A stretch of DNA of 64,000 nt, taken from the NCBI GenBank assembly GCA_030248135.1, contig JASANC010003824.1, positions 1-64,000 on the forward strand, written 5' to 3'. The notes under the pieces are model-generated. The model had not been told where the DNA came from, made no database searches, and saw only the letters and a program-made list of their open reading frames with translations. Source of the DNA: Theristus sp. LFF4_11. Lineage: Eukaryota; Nematoda; Chromadorea; Monhysterida; Xyalidae. Made by a program: the position numbers and the translations under genes. This document shows positions 44,405 to 57,366 of this stretch, in pieces (positions within the stretch are counted from its first letter, which is position 1; every line of letters begins with the position of its first letter).

Positions 44405-47400
44405 ATGATGGCGTTGAATCTGGTTCGTCGTTCGTTGTCAAAACGTTTTGTTCAACACGTGAGTTGAGCTTTCTGTGTTTTTGTATGGTTGGTTACGCTA
44501 CGCAGGTTTGAACCAAGGCAAAAGACCTTTTTTTCGTTTTTTTTTCAGATTCGCCAGCTGAGTTTGGCTGCGGTGAATACGTCTGCTCGTGAATGTCTGC
44601 TTAATGTGCCCGAGACGAAAACTTCTCAGTTGAAGAATGGATTCCGTATTGCGAGCGAAGACTCCGGTCTGCCGACGTGCACAGTAAGTTTGCTGTTTTT
44701 GGCACATTTGTTTCAAGTTTCACGTCACCACGAACGAGGCAGAAAAGTAGCAGATGAAAACTTACAACTTTGCAAGATTTGCTTTTTTCAATTTTTCGAC
44801 TTTAATTGCAAGATTTTTTTGCAAGGTTGGCGTTTGGATAGACGCTGGCAGTCGATATGAAACCGACGAAAACAACGGAGTGGCGCACTTTTTCGAGCAC
44901 ATGTGTTTCAAAGTTTGTTTCAATATGGTTGAGCGGAACCCAATCAGTTTGGCCTTTGTTGTTTCGTTTTTTTTACAGTTTATGGCAATTGGAAATTATC
45001 CAAAGGAATCCGACAAAGAATGCCAAATGAACACATTCAAGTTATTTTAGGGAAAATGTTACCTCTCAGAAAAACGACCCACAAACAACTTTTAGGGCAC
45101 AGAAAAGCGCACTCAGCAACAGCTGGAGCTGGAAGTTGAAAACATGGGCGCGCACATGAATGCGTACACGTCGCGCGAACAGACGGTCTACTATGCAAAG
45201 TGTCTCTCGAAAGATGTTGATAAAGGTGACAGTTGCAAAGTTGGCACATATTTTTTGGGCCATATTATTTTCAAATTCTGCCCTTTTCATGTTGAATGAA
45301 AACGTAGAAGCACTTTCTGTACGTGCTTCAGTTGCGTGTGTTTATACTGTCAGAACTGTCAGTAGAGTTGATGATGGGCGATTATCGTAATTATCTAGCT
45401 GTAATTGTGTGTAATTATCCGTGATATCCTATATAATGTGATCCTTTTCCTGTTATCTTGGTTGTTCTCCAGTCCAGTAAATCGCCACTCTCTCGCTACT
45501 TGAAGTGGTGAGCCCGCCGTTGAGCGTGGCACGTAGGCGGTCATCATGACCGGCCTTCTCTGGTCGTCTGCTGCTATTTATTGTCGTGTTTACCCTGTTT
45601 GGGTACGACTTGTTTTGTCGCTTTATGCCGTGGAAGGCGCGACTTTGTCCCGTATGGCCTGTTATGGTTTTGTCGCTGACCCGCGAGATGGCAGCGCGTG
45701 TGATAAGACGAGCAACCGCGGAGGAAATGGCTCGCAGCACTTGGGACGTTCGATGGACGAGAAGGAGACAACCGTTCACGCAGCAGAGTTTGGCGTATCA
45801 ACAGCGCAGAGACCAGCAGTCAGTTATCCGGCCGAGGATGTGCCGAGGGATGTACGTCAGCCAATGGGCGACGGCGCGTCGCCAGGACTGCGACGAGGCC
45901 AAGGTGCCGATTTTCACGTGCTTCTGGCTGCCGAACGAGCGCCGAGCATTGAGTCGTGATGGGATGATAGGCCACAGTGCCGATGTATTGGGCGTTTCCG
46001 GCCGAGCGTGTGCCGAGGATGGAGATGTGACGTCGTAGGACGTGGTGCCGTTTGAAGCAGGAGTGTGAGACAGACGGCAAGAGATTTGTGATTGAAAATA
46101 TGAGGGATTTTGTGATTTGGCTTCTCCCTCCCTCTTTTCGTTGATGGGGGAGAAGTTGATGATGGGCGATTATCGTAATTATCTAGCTGTAATTGTGTGT
46201 AATTATCCGTGATATCCTATATAATGTGATCCTTTTCCTGTTATCTTGGTTGTTCTCCAGTCCAGTAAATCGCCACTCTCTCGCTACTTGAAGTGTAGTA
46301 TCAAACAAATCAGTTTCACAACGAAATCGTGTTTTCAAACCTGTGCGTCGTATTGTTCTGGAGGTTTCCCCGCGAACTTACTGCGTTCGGCTTCTGTTCT
46401 TATGCAGCCGAAAACATTGGCCAGCCCATCGTTTCTGAACGCAAATGCTAGGCAAATAAAAAAACACATGCCCCGAGAATTTCCAAAAAAAACTGTTTCG
46501 CATCTCAATTTTACAGCCGTAGAAATTCTGGCCGATATCCTGCAGAACAGTAAACTCGGCGAGGCCGAGATTGAACGCGAGAAGCACGTGATCCTGCGCG
46601 AGATGGAGGAGATTGAGCAGAACCTGCAGGAGGTCGTCTTCGATCACCTGCATCAGGCCGCGTACCAGGGCACGCCATTGGCGCGCACCATTCTCGGGCC
46701 GGCCGAAAATGTCAGGTCGGCGCAGAGAGTGGGCATTCGGATGACGTTCGCTATTGAGATTGCTGCAGGATGGAAGCTTTGTCCTTTCTTATATTCGTTT
46801 GTTCGTTATTTACTATTGTTCTGTTTGGAATGTGAACTCATCCTCTTCGCGGTTCTGATCGTTTTCAGTCGCATTGTAACAAACAGCCCGCTCGTTTGAC
46901 TGGAATCATTATAAAGTTGAGCCGTGAGACCGGAAGGGCGGGCGCATCTTGATTCAGTCGGCAAAACGCTGACGTCCAATTCCAAAACCACCAACCAGCA
47001 GTTTCTGTGTTCTGTGAACGGACTGTCCTCGTGCGAATTTTCCTTCAATTTGCATCGTGCTTTCTTTTATTCCAGAAACATGACGCGCAAACATCTCGTC
47101 GACTATCTCCAGTCGCACTACAAAGCGCCGCGTATGGTGCTGTGCGCAGCGGGCGGCGTCGACCACGCGCATCTGGTCGAGCTCGCCGAGAAACACTTCG
47201 GTCAGCAGTCGCACAAATATCCGTCGTCGATTCCGTCGGTCGAGGGCGGCATTCGGTTCACGGGAAGCGAGGTACTACAACCAGCAAACTGTAGTTCGTG
47301 GGCAACGCGCTGATTCGCTGCTTTTGAATTGATTCACGGGTTGATGGGCGTTGATTTTGAACTTGGCCTGCTCGGTGTAGCCAATCAGTAGCCCGGCCAG

Positions 47401-50400
47401 ATTCAAATTGCATGTTGTTTTTTGCACTTTGACTGTATGGCTTGGGTTTTGAAAGCGTGACTTGAATTGGAATCGAACGTGTTGTTTGCAATCCCGATTA
47501 TATGCTGAAGAACATTTTTATTTCCAAGTTATTGAGAAACTCTAATAAAGCCGTTCTTAAAAATGATGCAGATCAAATACCGCGATGACTCGATGAAGTT
47601 CGTGTACGGCTGCGTTGCAGTGGAGGGCGTCGGCTGGGATCATCCGGACAGCATTCCGTTGCAAATTGGAAATCTGGTTTGTGGAGTTTGCTGTTTGTGG
47701 TGTTTGTACAGGGTGAACCAAAAAAAGGTTCCAATTCTAAAATGCTCTCACTGGCGTGTGCTGAGGTGTTTAGAGCTGAAAATTGGAACACTATTAGAAA
47801 ACAGTTGGAGGTTTTTCTGACTATTTTTTTCACGGTATGTTGCCCCTATCACTCACTACAGCAGAATATCTGAAAAACATGAAAAATCGACAAATGTGGT
47901 GAAATGCAGAGGGTTAATTTAGCTGTAACAAAGACTAAATGATGAACGTTGGTGACAACCTGAGTGTTCACAACTCAAAAAAAGATGAAAAAACAATATG
48001 AGTTTAAAGCAGCTTAGAAATGCCGAATGCTGAATTGCATTTAAACAGTCATTGATCAACCTGATGTTTCACTTCGAGTCTGAGCGTGCGTGAGCGGTTC
48101 TGCCCAGAACAGATGCGAATTTATCTTTCCAGGTGCAAACTGTTTTTCTTTTTTTAATTCACACAATTTGCCACTCTGATACAATATTTTTCACCATAGC
48201 AGACTGGTTATTTTCTGCAGTGAAAGATGCAATTCCATTTTTAGTCGTTGCTGCCATCATGGCTAAGTGGACGGCAGAGAAGCGAGTCTGGTCTGCCAAT
48301 TGGTCGAAACATGCGAATAACTTTTCCATAGTGGTTCGGCAATTTGTACAAAATTCAATTTTGCCCCGCATGGCGATACATTAGTTCGGAAGTCCGTTTA
48401 TGAGCAATGATAAACAGTGAGATTATTAATGAACGTTGTTTTTCGTCAAAAATCGCTATTTTTTTAAAATTGCACTGTAAAAAATGAACAGAAACGAGTA
48501 AACCAAGCAAAATTTGATCACAAAAAATTCTCAAAGTGTTCTAACAGTGTTCCAAGTTTTAAGCCATGAGGTTCTTGTTTCAGCTAAATCAACCCTCTTT
48601 ATTTCACCACATTTGTCGATTTTTCATGTTTTTCAGATATTCTGCTGTAGTGAGTGATAGGGGCAACATACCGTGAAAAAAATAGTCAGAAAAACCTCCA
48701 ACTGTTTTCTAATAGTGTTCCAATTTTCAGCTCTAAACACCTCAGCACACGCCAGTGAGAGCATTTTAGAATTGGAACCTTTTTTTGGTTCACCCTGTAT
48801 AATGCCAATGCCTCAAGTGATCGGCAGGGTTTTGGTTCTGGTAAAATCGGATCATTCAATGGCAAAACTTAAGGCTGAGTCGCACTTTAGTAATTTCGCA
48901 TTTCATGTGGCACTTTAAATTGAACTGAGCTATAGATTTCGATTTACTCGCTTCATGTTGAAGAGCTGGCATTGGTGAATCGGTTTTGGGGTGTATGATA
49001 ATTTCATTCAGGGGTTCAGTGGTGCAGCAGCACTACTGGACTATTGAGCTTTTATAAAAGCTTTTATAAATTGGCCCTGGCGGTGTTCTGAACGCCCCTT
49101 CTGCGAAAACAATGTGTGCCTTAGCATTTTGCCAATTTCGTGATTCCACGCATTGCAGTTGATCGGCTCGTGGGACCGAACGCAGGGCAGCGGCATGAAC
49201 AGTCCGACGCGACTGTCGCAGAAGGTCGGCTGGGGCCCGGAGGTGCAGTCGTATCAGTCGTTCGCAACCTGCTACAAGGACACCGGTCTGTGGGGCGTCT
49301 ATTTCGTGTCAAAGTGCGATGCCGTGGACGACTTTACGAAGAACATGCAGGATGAGTGGTGGGTGTTTTTTGTTGTTGTTTGTGTAAAGCTTTTTTAAGC
49401 TTTTCGTTTATTTCGTGGATTGGTACAACCTGCAGTGTTTGTCTTATTGTTTGGTTGAGAGTTGACCGCTTTACTTTAACCTTGTTAAACTGCAACCAAA
49501 ACCGTTGTGGTGTTGTACCTTAAGACCGAACTGAACTGAACTGTACTGAACCAGCCGCCGCCAAAAATCTTGTACAACTCACCGACTCTGCGCACCAGAT
49601 TCAAGTGCTTACGAAAACCCGAAATTGTATAGTTTTGACTGTTTGTACTTTCTGGCAATTTCAGGAAGCATCTGTGCACAACGGTGACAGACGAGGAAGT
49701 GCTTCGTGGTAAGAATCTGTTGAAAACGCAACTACTGCAGTCACTCGATGGGACAACACCGATCTGCGAAGACATTGGACGGTTGGTTTTACTATATGCG
49801 TCAGGCTGTTGTTTTTTAACCGATGTTTAAGTTGAGATTAGATTCGATACAAGGTCAAGATGCTCTGAAATAAAGCAAAATGAGCTCGTTCTTTGTAATA
49901 TGCACTTTCGACACTTTTACTCCCTCGCAGTGTCAGTCTCCGATTATTGGAGGGATATATGGACTTACGTTTTAACTTTATGATGCTCGTTCTTCGAACC
50001 GTTACGTCGAGATGTAACATGGACGGATAAGTTGTGCATTGAAGCGCAATGTAGAAGCGTTCAAAGACATATTAACTTGAAAAGAAGCAAAAAGCATGAA
50101 ATCACAGTGTGAGACTGGTCAAACCATATGATCGGCATTATAGCTGAGCTGATGCAGCAATACAGGGTGATTCGAAACTAACATTCGGGGGGAACATGAA
50201 AGTAACGACCACATTACATTTATGACAACAGCTACAGTTAGATAGGCAAGCGATCTAAACGTTAATCCAGCAACAAAGCGAAAGATGACAAACAAAACAA
50301 TCAAACATTTTTAAAGCGCAATTCACGAAACGAAGTCGTCTTGCATCATACATAACTGGATGATATGGCTGTTGTTGTTCTGTCCTGTTACTTCCATGGG

Positions 50401-53400
50401 GAAAAAACAATATGACGGTGATGTACCCACGTTCTATGTGGCCGTCATTTCGACGGTCGTCGATAAACATCACAAGGGCTAACGTCAACCCACAAACCAC
50501 AAATTCCACGCACTATATGTGTCACCACAAGTCAAGCATACTAAAAGGCAATGGCATTATGAGCAACTTGCGGCAGTGGGCAGCAACAAGGACTATGCTT
50601 GTATTGCTATCGCTATATTTACTATTCATTGTCCACGTGCATAGCAGAGCCGTCCGATTCCGACCTGGTTCCTTGTGTCTTGAATAATTCTTCGTTGTGC
50701 CTTGAATAAGACAATGGAAAGTGAAACCACTGTTATGAAGTTCATTCGTTGCCCAGTAAGTAGCTCAGATTTTCCACACACCTAGCTTCTTTCAACTTGA
50801 GCTTTTGTCGAAACTGGTTTGGTTTAGATGGCGTCATGGCATATCGTTAAAAATTCACCCACGCACCCTGTTACTGCATCATATCGCAAAACTGTCGTAA
50901 TACTGAAAGTTAGATAATCTTATCAGCAAACTCATACTTTTATCTTCAAATCAGTTTTTCGCATAGGAGCACAATATCTATTTCTAGACGATTGTTGTAG
51001 AGGTGCGTTTTTGAGGATTATCTGGCTTTAACATTCATGAAACCCTGTAAGTGCTTGCAATCTAGCAAGTCGTCAATCTAATGCATTTTCCAACTTTTGC
51101 ACCTCTTCGCTTGTTAACCTCAAAGTGTTCAATAATAATTGATGTACCTACTACGGGGCTTAATGTAATTTTTTTCGTTCATTGTCGGACAAAGAAAAAC
51201 ATCCATGTGTCTGGCGAGAATCTTGTATCTATTCGATGGCGTTCCGATATTCATTTACTTTTTCTCATTATTTATTCAGAAGCCATTAGCATCAACAATC
51301 ATGAGACTTTGTCCAACTATCTTACTTCTGACGCTTTTGATCGTGAATGAAAAACTAAATGAGAGCATCTTCACTTGCATTGTCGGCTGGTCCACGGGTT
51401 GTGTCACACGACGGCGTCAGTGTTTTTTTTTTTTGAAAAATCGCTTTTCGCACGGTTTATAACGTTCTTTTCTCTTGAACATTGGATTCTTAAGTTTGAC
51501 AGTTTTAGCTTCCTTGACTCTTTCCGAGTTCAGTCTTTACCGTGAATAAATGGAACTAGGAGTAGCGGTTGTTTGTTAAAAGTGAACGCGAAATGTTCAG
51601 CAACGAACCAAACATGGGTGGCTTTTTGTGCAACTTTCATGTAGGCACAGTGGACACCGAGTGAGTTTCCGTTTTTTCGGCGTTGTTATTCAAAGTCAAC
51701 ATTTTCAAAGTCTAATAGACCAAGCAGTACAATCATTGTTCTGTGCTGTTGTCGAATGCTATAAAAGCGTGATATTATAAAAACCAGGAAGTGCATGCGT
51801 TATGCACGCGTCAAACTTGCAACGTTTGCTATGTGGCATGGCGACAACAAAGCTGAAATATGAGAGGTTGCAAAAAATGCGAACTCCTTGATGCGGGTTT
51901 CTTAACTACGGGCGTATAACCCCTCCCTCCTCCCGGCAAAGTTCGTCTAGTTTTACTGTATGTCATGACTTATTTATTTAACGAACCATCTTCGTCTTAT
52001 GATCACGATCCCGCATGGCATTGTTCATTCATACGTTTTTAGTTTGCACGTCACTGGTTTGTTTCCTGCGTGGAGCTTCATCTCAAATGCAAGATGCGTC
52101 TCCTCATCCCTACTCAGCGCACTTTTCACTGCAATTCGTCGCGCGTGTGATGGATTTGCATGTTCCTGTGTTTATCTTATTATTTTCGCGGCATCATCAC
52201 ATGTATCGCATTGCATCTGGCAGATTGTGCCGCGTCAAATTATGGAAATATGGCTGTTGTTGTTGGTTGGTTGTGCAGCGCTTGTCCAGTTTTACGCTCA
52301 TCTTGGCTGAAACTGTGTGGTGTTCTAACGTGTCAAATGCATTTACTTACTGCGCAGTGGTTCTCTTCTGTGTTTTGCCTCATCTTACCAGCTCACCATC
52401 TCACTCACATGTGCCAAGTATCAAAGACAAACATCGACACTGCAGCGCTGTTGGTCGGCATTGTTTTTTTCATTATACCGCGCAACAATCAAAACTCAGC
52501 GTTTATGGAGTTTTGGATGGTATTCAAATTTCCGTCGCATTGATCATTTTTGATGTTTGATTAGCCTAGAAATCATTATTTTGTTGATAAGTCGACAACA
52601 TGATCATCTGGTGTGGCACCTGTCTGCTAACTTCGTCTATGCAGTATGGATTTTAACCTTCGTTAATTGGATCATTGGACCTTTCACTGCCTTTCACGCT
52701 TTTTTGACGTCATCCGCCTCGCCCTCGCGTTTAATTTGACGTGAACTAATTGTAAACACCACCGTCCTAGGTACTGCAAATGTATCTGTCTTTAGAATAT
52801 TTGCAATTTTTTTTATATTTTACTACTACTCAGAAGTTTCTGTTATCCAATTTCATGGTACCTTTTTATGGTAAAACGGGGGGGGGGCTTTCGCTGAAAA
52901 CTTTCGCGAAAATAACGCTTGATTAGAGCACCATTCCCACTGTTGAAGTGTATTTGCCGTCGTTCCCTCCGTGTGCTTGTACACGGCAAGATATTTCCTG
53001 AACATTGACTTAGTTGCTTGTCACTTGATGCTTGATGAACACGCGAATAATCTTTAGTTTTTTTTATAAAACTCTAGCAGGCACTGGTTTTCCGAATTGA
53101 ATATTCGTGCCCGTTTTGTGTCGTATCTTTTCCTCCGTGCGTCGCTTCCATATGACCCGCCACAATTGAGCTGCATAATCCATCGACGTCTTAGAGCCAG
53201 CTGGGATCGAATGCAGCGCGTTTCGATCAAATTATCTTTTTTAGGTCCAACCGTGGACACACGATTAGACGCGCGTGTTGTCTGCCAACGTTTTTATGCC
53301 TGAACATTATGACATCAGTGCATCTGGACATAAGCAGCGCGACAATATTCTGGTTTGATATTGTTGTACATACACAGATTTGTTGCGGCTTTTGAAAAAA

Positions 53401-54470
53401 AATGTCCGCTCATGCCAAGATAAGTCAGCAAAAAGTGGGAATGTCAAAACATTTCGTTGTTGACTTGACGGCAGGATGGTCTCCTGCTCCTACCCATACG
53501 AACGTGTCTCTGTCGCGTCTTATATCGGACGGAAAAAGCAAATTTGGCCAATTTGTAATGCATTGATGCGCTGCAAAGTTGCCCGCCGCTGAGTTATGTT
53601 AGCGTGTTGCGTTGAACGTTAGCTACCGTCATATCGCTTCTCACCGGACTAAAAGTATTTCTTTACAGCTGCATTGTGGTTTTAAAACTGCATTTCCGTC
53701 CTTTCATTATTTTGGCTATAACAGCTCAAAAGACACGGAGGCAAATACGCCTATTGTGTTGCGGGGTGCTGGAGTTCAGTCAAGCGTTATATTCTATAGG
53801 TAAGCTAACCATCATCACATATCTCTGCGGTGTCTTCACTGCGACTATTTTACGTGTCGAATAAAACATTTTCTGTTTCACGTGTCAAAATTTTTTGATG
53901 AGAGCTCCGGTTACTGTTGTTGCTGGTGCATTCAAGTTTCCAGGAGGAAGTAAAAACGTGTTGCTGTTGTTTTTGACACTTGTTCGTGTCTGTTGACCAC
54001 CATAAAACGTAATTACTGCAGAGATCGCGCGTCAAACTCGGATCCTGTTTTGTTGCACTGAATGTTCTCTTTGTTTTTCAACTGAACCTTTAGATTTCTC
54101 AAAAACATTCGGTCTGTTTATGTTTTTGTGTTTAGTTTGCCTAAGCATGCACCAGCTCATTGCAGTTTGGCTGCAGTGTAAAAGCTGTTGCATCTTTACA
54201 TTTCTGTTTACATGTTTTATTTACCATTTTCCAAGGTAATCTCAAACAATGTACGCGCTATGTGACCCGACAAACGGCTCAACCAACTGGAGCAGTCCAA
54301 CTTCCAACGAACCACTGCGTTTCTGGACGCACATTGGCGCCGCATTGAACGGCTACATCACACTAATCGTGATCGTCGTTGGTTGCTTCTCGAACGTTCT
54401 CTGTATCGGCGTCTTTCGTCGCCTTCGCAATTCGTCCGACAGCAGTAATACGAACTGGAATGCGCCATCG

Positions 54471-54510
<40 letters not shown>

Positions 54511-56958
54511 GCACGACACGGCACCAGTCGTTGTACCCGCGTCCGCGGGCGCCGCTGCCGATGATCAACTACTATTTGATATGGCTCGCCACCTGGGACA
54601 TTCTCCTATTGACACCCGGCGCCTTCCTGCTCTACACAGTACCGACAATGTATTTCGGTCGATTGGACGCGTTCGCCGGCTACTACTCGTACGTGTTCCC
54701 GGTCGCCTACTACTTCTCGAACGTGACACTCGTCGCGTCTGTTTGGATCATCGTGGCGTTGTGCGTCGATCGCTATCTGGCGCTCTGCCATCCGCTGAAA
54801 CACAAGCAGCTGACGCGCAAGCACGTCCGCCGGGCGCTGTCGACGCTCAGTGTGGCGCCGCTCGTGTTCGCGTTGCCGGAGCTGCTGACGCTGCACGTCG
54901 GTCGTTGCGATCAAATCGTGGAGACGACGACGACACCAAACGACTCGACGACCAGACGCACCACCAGACTGTACATTCAGCAGACTTCCTTCGCCGACAG
55001 TCAACTGTACGCGTGGTATCGCATCGCCGGCGGCCTACTCGGCTACTCGCTAGCGCCGTTCCTGCTGCTGTTCGCATTAACGATTCGCATCAGCGTCGAG
55101 ATGCGCCGTGCCGCTCGACGGCGCCACGCGATGACGATGACGGCGATGGTGTCGCTGTTGCCGCGGCCGAACAAGGGACTGGTGACGTCGCCAAAGTTGC
55201 GCGCGAACAGTTCGCAAACCGCCAGCGCCACGAACGGTCTCCTGGCGCCGACGTCGGCGTCGTCGTGCGCCGGGCGTGCGAGCAGCGCCGACGCCGGTCC
55301 GCAGCAGACGCCGGCGTCAATACTGTCGAAGTCGGAGACGGCTGCGCAGTCCGGCGACAACATGCTGCTCGGCGTGATCACAAAGTTCTTCGTCGGGCGA
55401 CTGATCTGCGCGTGTCTGGACATCGCGGAGCGCATCGATAGGACCACGTTCCGGCAGAGTCATTGGACGACGGTCGCGGTGGACGTCAGCAATTTGCTCG
55501 TCGTCGTCAACAGCTCGACGAACCTGCTGATCTACTGGTACTTCAGCTGGCGCTTTCGACGCACCGCGATGTATCTGCTGCGAAAGCTTCGCTGCCGCAC
55601 GGCGCAGTCGGTCGACGAATTGCGCTCGTCGACGTTCCAGTTTGCGCAGGCGAGCGCACAGGCGCCGCCGACGACGCGACGTGCGCAACAACAACAGCAG
55701 CGGCGGAACAACGAATCGCAACGCCAATTGGACGATTCGGCGAAACTGATGGCGCGCGAGCCCGCTTCGCTCACTCGAGACACGACGCCAAAGAAGTCAC
55801 TGACGCCGCGCGCCGCTCAGAATCGACGACAATTAAAGGATGCCGATGGGACGACGGACAGCGCGACGCGGCGTTTAATTCCAAAGTCGATCACCGTGTC
55901 CGATCATGATCAACAGCGCGAGATTCTGGTGGTTGTCATGAATGGTGGACTGGAGAATCAGTGTTCTGCCGCTCTTATTGAAACGGATACAAATGGTGGT
56001 GATGTCGGTCACGACTGTAACTCGGTTTGAACCGTTTGAATGATTCTGTGAATTGTCCACTGTGTTCCAGGGTGGTGTTCTTGCTTTCTGTTGTGCTATA
56101 TTGTGTTGTTAAGAATGAGATTGTGATTTTAATAGGATTTCTGATGGCTGTGCGAAGAATCAGACCATAAAACTTTGAAAGCTCTTGGATCAATTGGCAA
56201 TAATAGTAACACTTCAACTGCACACGTGGCAGACTTCACAAACTATCACAAAAAAGCAATCATAAACTATTGTAAAATAGATGCGAACCAATGCGAACAA
56301 AAAAACGTTATCGAAGAATCGCTGAGCGTCAGACACATGGGGCTATTTTGCCAGTCAGGTTAAATTGATATTTCAAATCAAGATGGGGTTCAATGATTGT
56401 AATATTTCTCACTATCAAAGATCTGTAACATTTGGTAGAATCTTCTTTCTCAACCTTTCAGCCAAATGCTGGTGTATGGCAGGCGAATCTCATTGCACGA
56501 GATGGAGGAACGCATCAACGTACGAGTTTTAGGGGTTTAATTTTTAAAAGCAGGTTTTCAAAAGCAATTTACGCGAAACGCTCATTCTATGGGTCTCCGT
56601 ATCGCGTACTATGTCATACAGTTTGATGCTATTGCTAAATATGATAACATGCCTTGACATTCAGGGTGTAGACGCAGCGATCTTGCGCGAAGTTTGCATG
56701 AAGCATATTTACGATCGGGACCCTGTGGCAGCAGCTGTTGGTATGTGTTTTCAAAGATTTTTTTCCGAATATTACGAATTTTGAATTATTTCTGAAATTA
56801 ATTTAGTCGTGCCGAATGGTAGCTTGTCCTGTTTACTCTGAATGAATATTTTGTGATTCACAAAACAAATTGAACAAAAACCACCCTCTACAGGTCAAAC
56901 GGAAGCATGGGAGGATTATTACAACCTGCGTTCAAGAATGACCTGGTGGCGATTGTAA
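44405..56958 (+). CDS. PMPCB: Mitochondrial processing peptidase beta subunit
   Basis: Twelve exons: 44405-44458, 44549-44683, 44826-44912, 45096-45225, 46517-46715, 47076-47271, 47572-47676, 49159-49358, 49665-49781, 56462-56519, 56665-56740 and 56894-56958 (TAA). They total 1422 bp, 473 aa, usual for the family, with all phases matching. The basic, Ser-rich N-terminus ([18 protein letters not shown]) is a mitochondrial presequence. Exon 3 has the inverted zinc motif HFFEH after [11 protein letters not shown], and exon 4 the distal region with [14 protein letters not shown]. Further marks are [28 protein letters not shown], the AAGGV loop and [11 protein letters not shown]. With the alpha subunit it removes presequences in the matrix. 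Introns are hosts: a TRIM in intron 4, a mariner-like element in intron 7, and a 6.7-kb intron 9 containing a GPCR gene. It heads a same-strand gene run. Confidence 0.96.
45366..46294 (+). mobile_element. TRIM (miniature LTR retroelement), 929 bp
   Basis: Two identical 141-bp direct repeats (45366-45506 and 46154-46294) bound a 647-bp core. The flanks carry a 4-bp duplication GTAG (45362-45365 and 46295-46298). After the left LTR comes TGGTGAGCCCGCC, a plausible tRNA primer-binding site. Before the right LTR is a purine tract GATGGGGGAGA. The core has two overlapping frames (45546-45959 and 45586-46038) with no recognisable gag or pol. The LTRs begin AGTTG and end GAAGT, not TG..CA. Identical LTRs imply a very recent insertion. 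It lies in PMPCB intron 4. Confidence 0.9.
47709..48797. mobile_element. Mariner-like element with ~215-bp inverted termini, 1089 bp
   Basis: TA on both sides (47707-47708 and 48798-48799). The ends start CAGGGTGAACCAAAAAAAGG and are near-perfect inverted repeats for about 215 bp. The core has a plus-strand frame from ATG 48259 reading [11 protein letters not shown] and ..VVRQFVQNS. This resembles the N-terminal helix-turn-helix (DUF4817-like) of some Tc1/mariner-related transposases. It is truncated at 48384, so the copy is non-autonomous. Located in PMPCB intron 7. Confidence 0.87.
49782..54248. other. Left part of PMPCB intron 9, no gene supported
   Basis: 4.5 kb of intron before the nested GPCR. 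The longest frame (52015-52560, 181 codons, ATG start, hydrophobic first 25 residues) has two other frames open across it and no family likeness. A CAGGGTGATTCG stretch at 50164 resembles a mariner terminus, but no partner end was found. Confidence 0.5.
54249..56030 (+). CDS. Class A GPCR, neuropeptide (FMRFamide)-receptor-like, single exon, nested
   Basis: An uninterrupted 593-codon frame. Membrane spans lie at about residues 35-57 (with the Asn of ..FSNVL), 106-129 (LATWD), 150-178, 195-214, 258-283, 372-393 and 407-432. The third span ends [11 protein letters not shown] (DRY motif). The seventh has NSSTNLLIY in the NPxxY place, with Pro replaced. The NSS.N.LIY and DRY.A.CHP pattern suits peptide receptors of the FMRFamide type. 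Asn residues 75-87 form a run from an AAC repeat (54471-54511). The third cytoplasmic loop is about 90 residues, and the tail is about 160 residues, polar and Gln-rich. No Cys is visible at the start of the third span, so the usual disulfide may be absent, and CWxP is not seen in the sixth. The whole gene lies in PMPCB intron 9 on the same strand. Confidence 0.88.
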
Positions 56959-57366
56959 AATATGAACTGCATTTTGATTTTTTTAATTTCAACTACTCGG
57001 TGTTTATACTGTTTAGGAACAGTTTCTCAAGTCAAGTGCGTTTGGATGATAAATTTGAAATTGTACCATAGTTTATTTGGTTATTCGGATTTTGTATTCT
57101 TCTATGAAGTTGTCTGGTCCACAGTTATTGATTGACTGCTAATTATTTCGAGTGGTCAGTTCATCCAGTGATAGAATTCGGTGTAGTGATTTGTTGTTGT
57201 TCATTGAAAAAATAATAAAAGAACTCATTGGATGGAACATTCGTTCTTCTGTATCAGTGGACGTCCCGAAACGTCTAGGAATATTGTCAAACATGTATAA
57301 AACTTGTAGACGGGTGGTGAGATGGACTTTCTTCTCAGCTGCGATTGACGAATTTCTTTAGTGGCG

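Noticed and set aside
45546..46038. Two overlapping frames in the TRIM as gag genes
   Set aside because: No zinc knuckle or capsid motif is visible, and the two frames overlap in different phases. The GC-rich core alone could explain them.
50164..50200. Mariner-like terminus CAGGGTGATTCG
   Set aside because: No matching inverted end was found within the intron, so an element cannot be delimited.
52015..52560. 181-codon frame with a hydrophobic start in the PMPCB intron 9
   Set aside because: All three plus frames are open over much of it, the base composition is intron-like, and there is no motif or splice partner.
54581..55441. 286-codon frame overlapping the GPCR in another phase
   Set aside because: It is an Arg-rich shadow produced by the GC-rich receptor codons. 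It has no membrane spans or start context.
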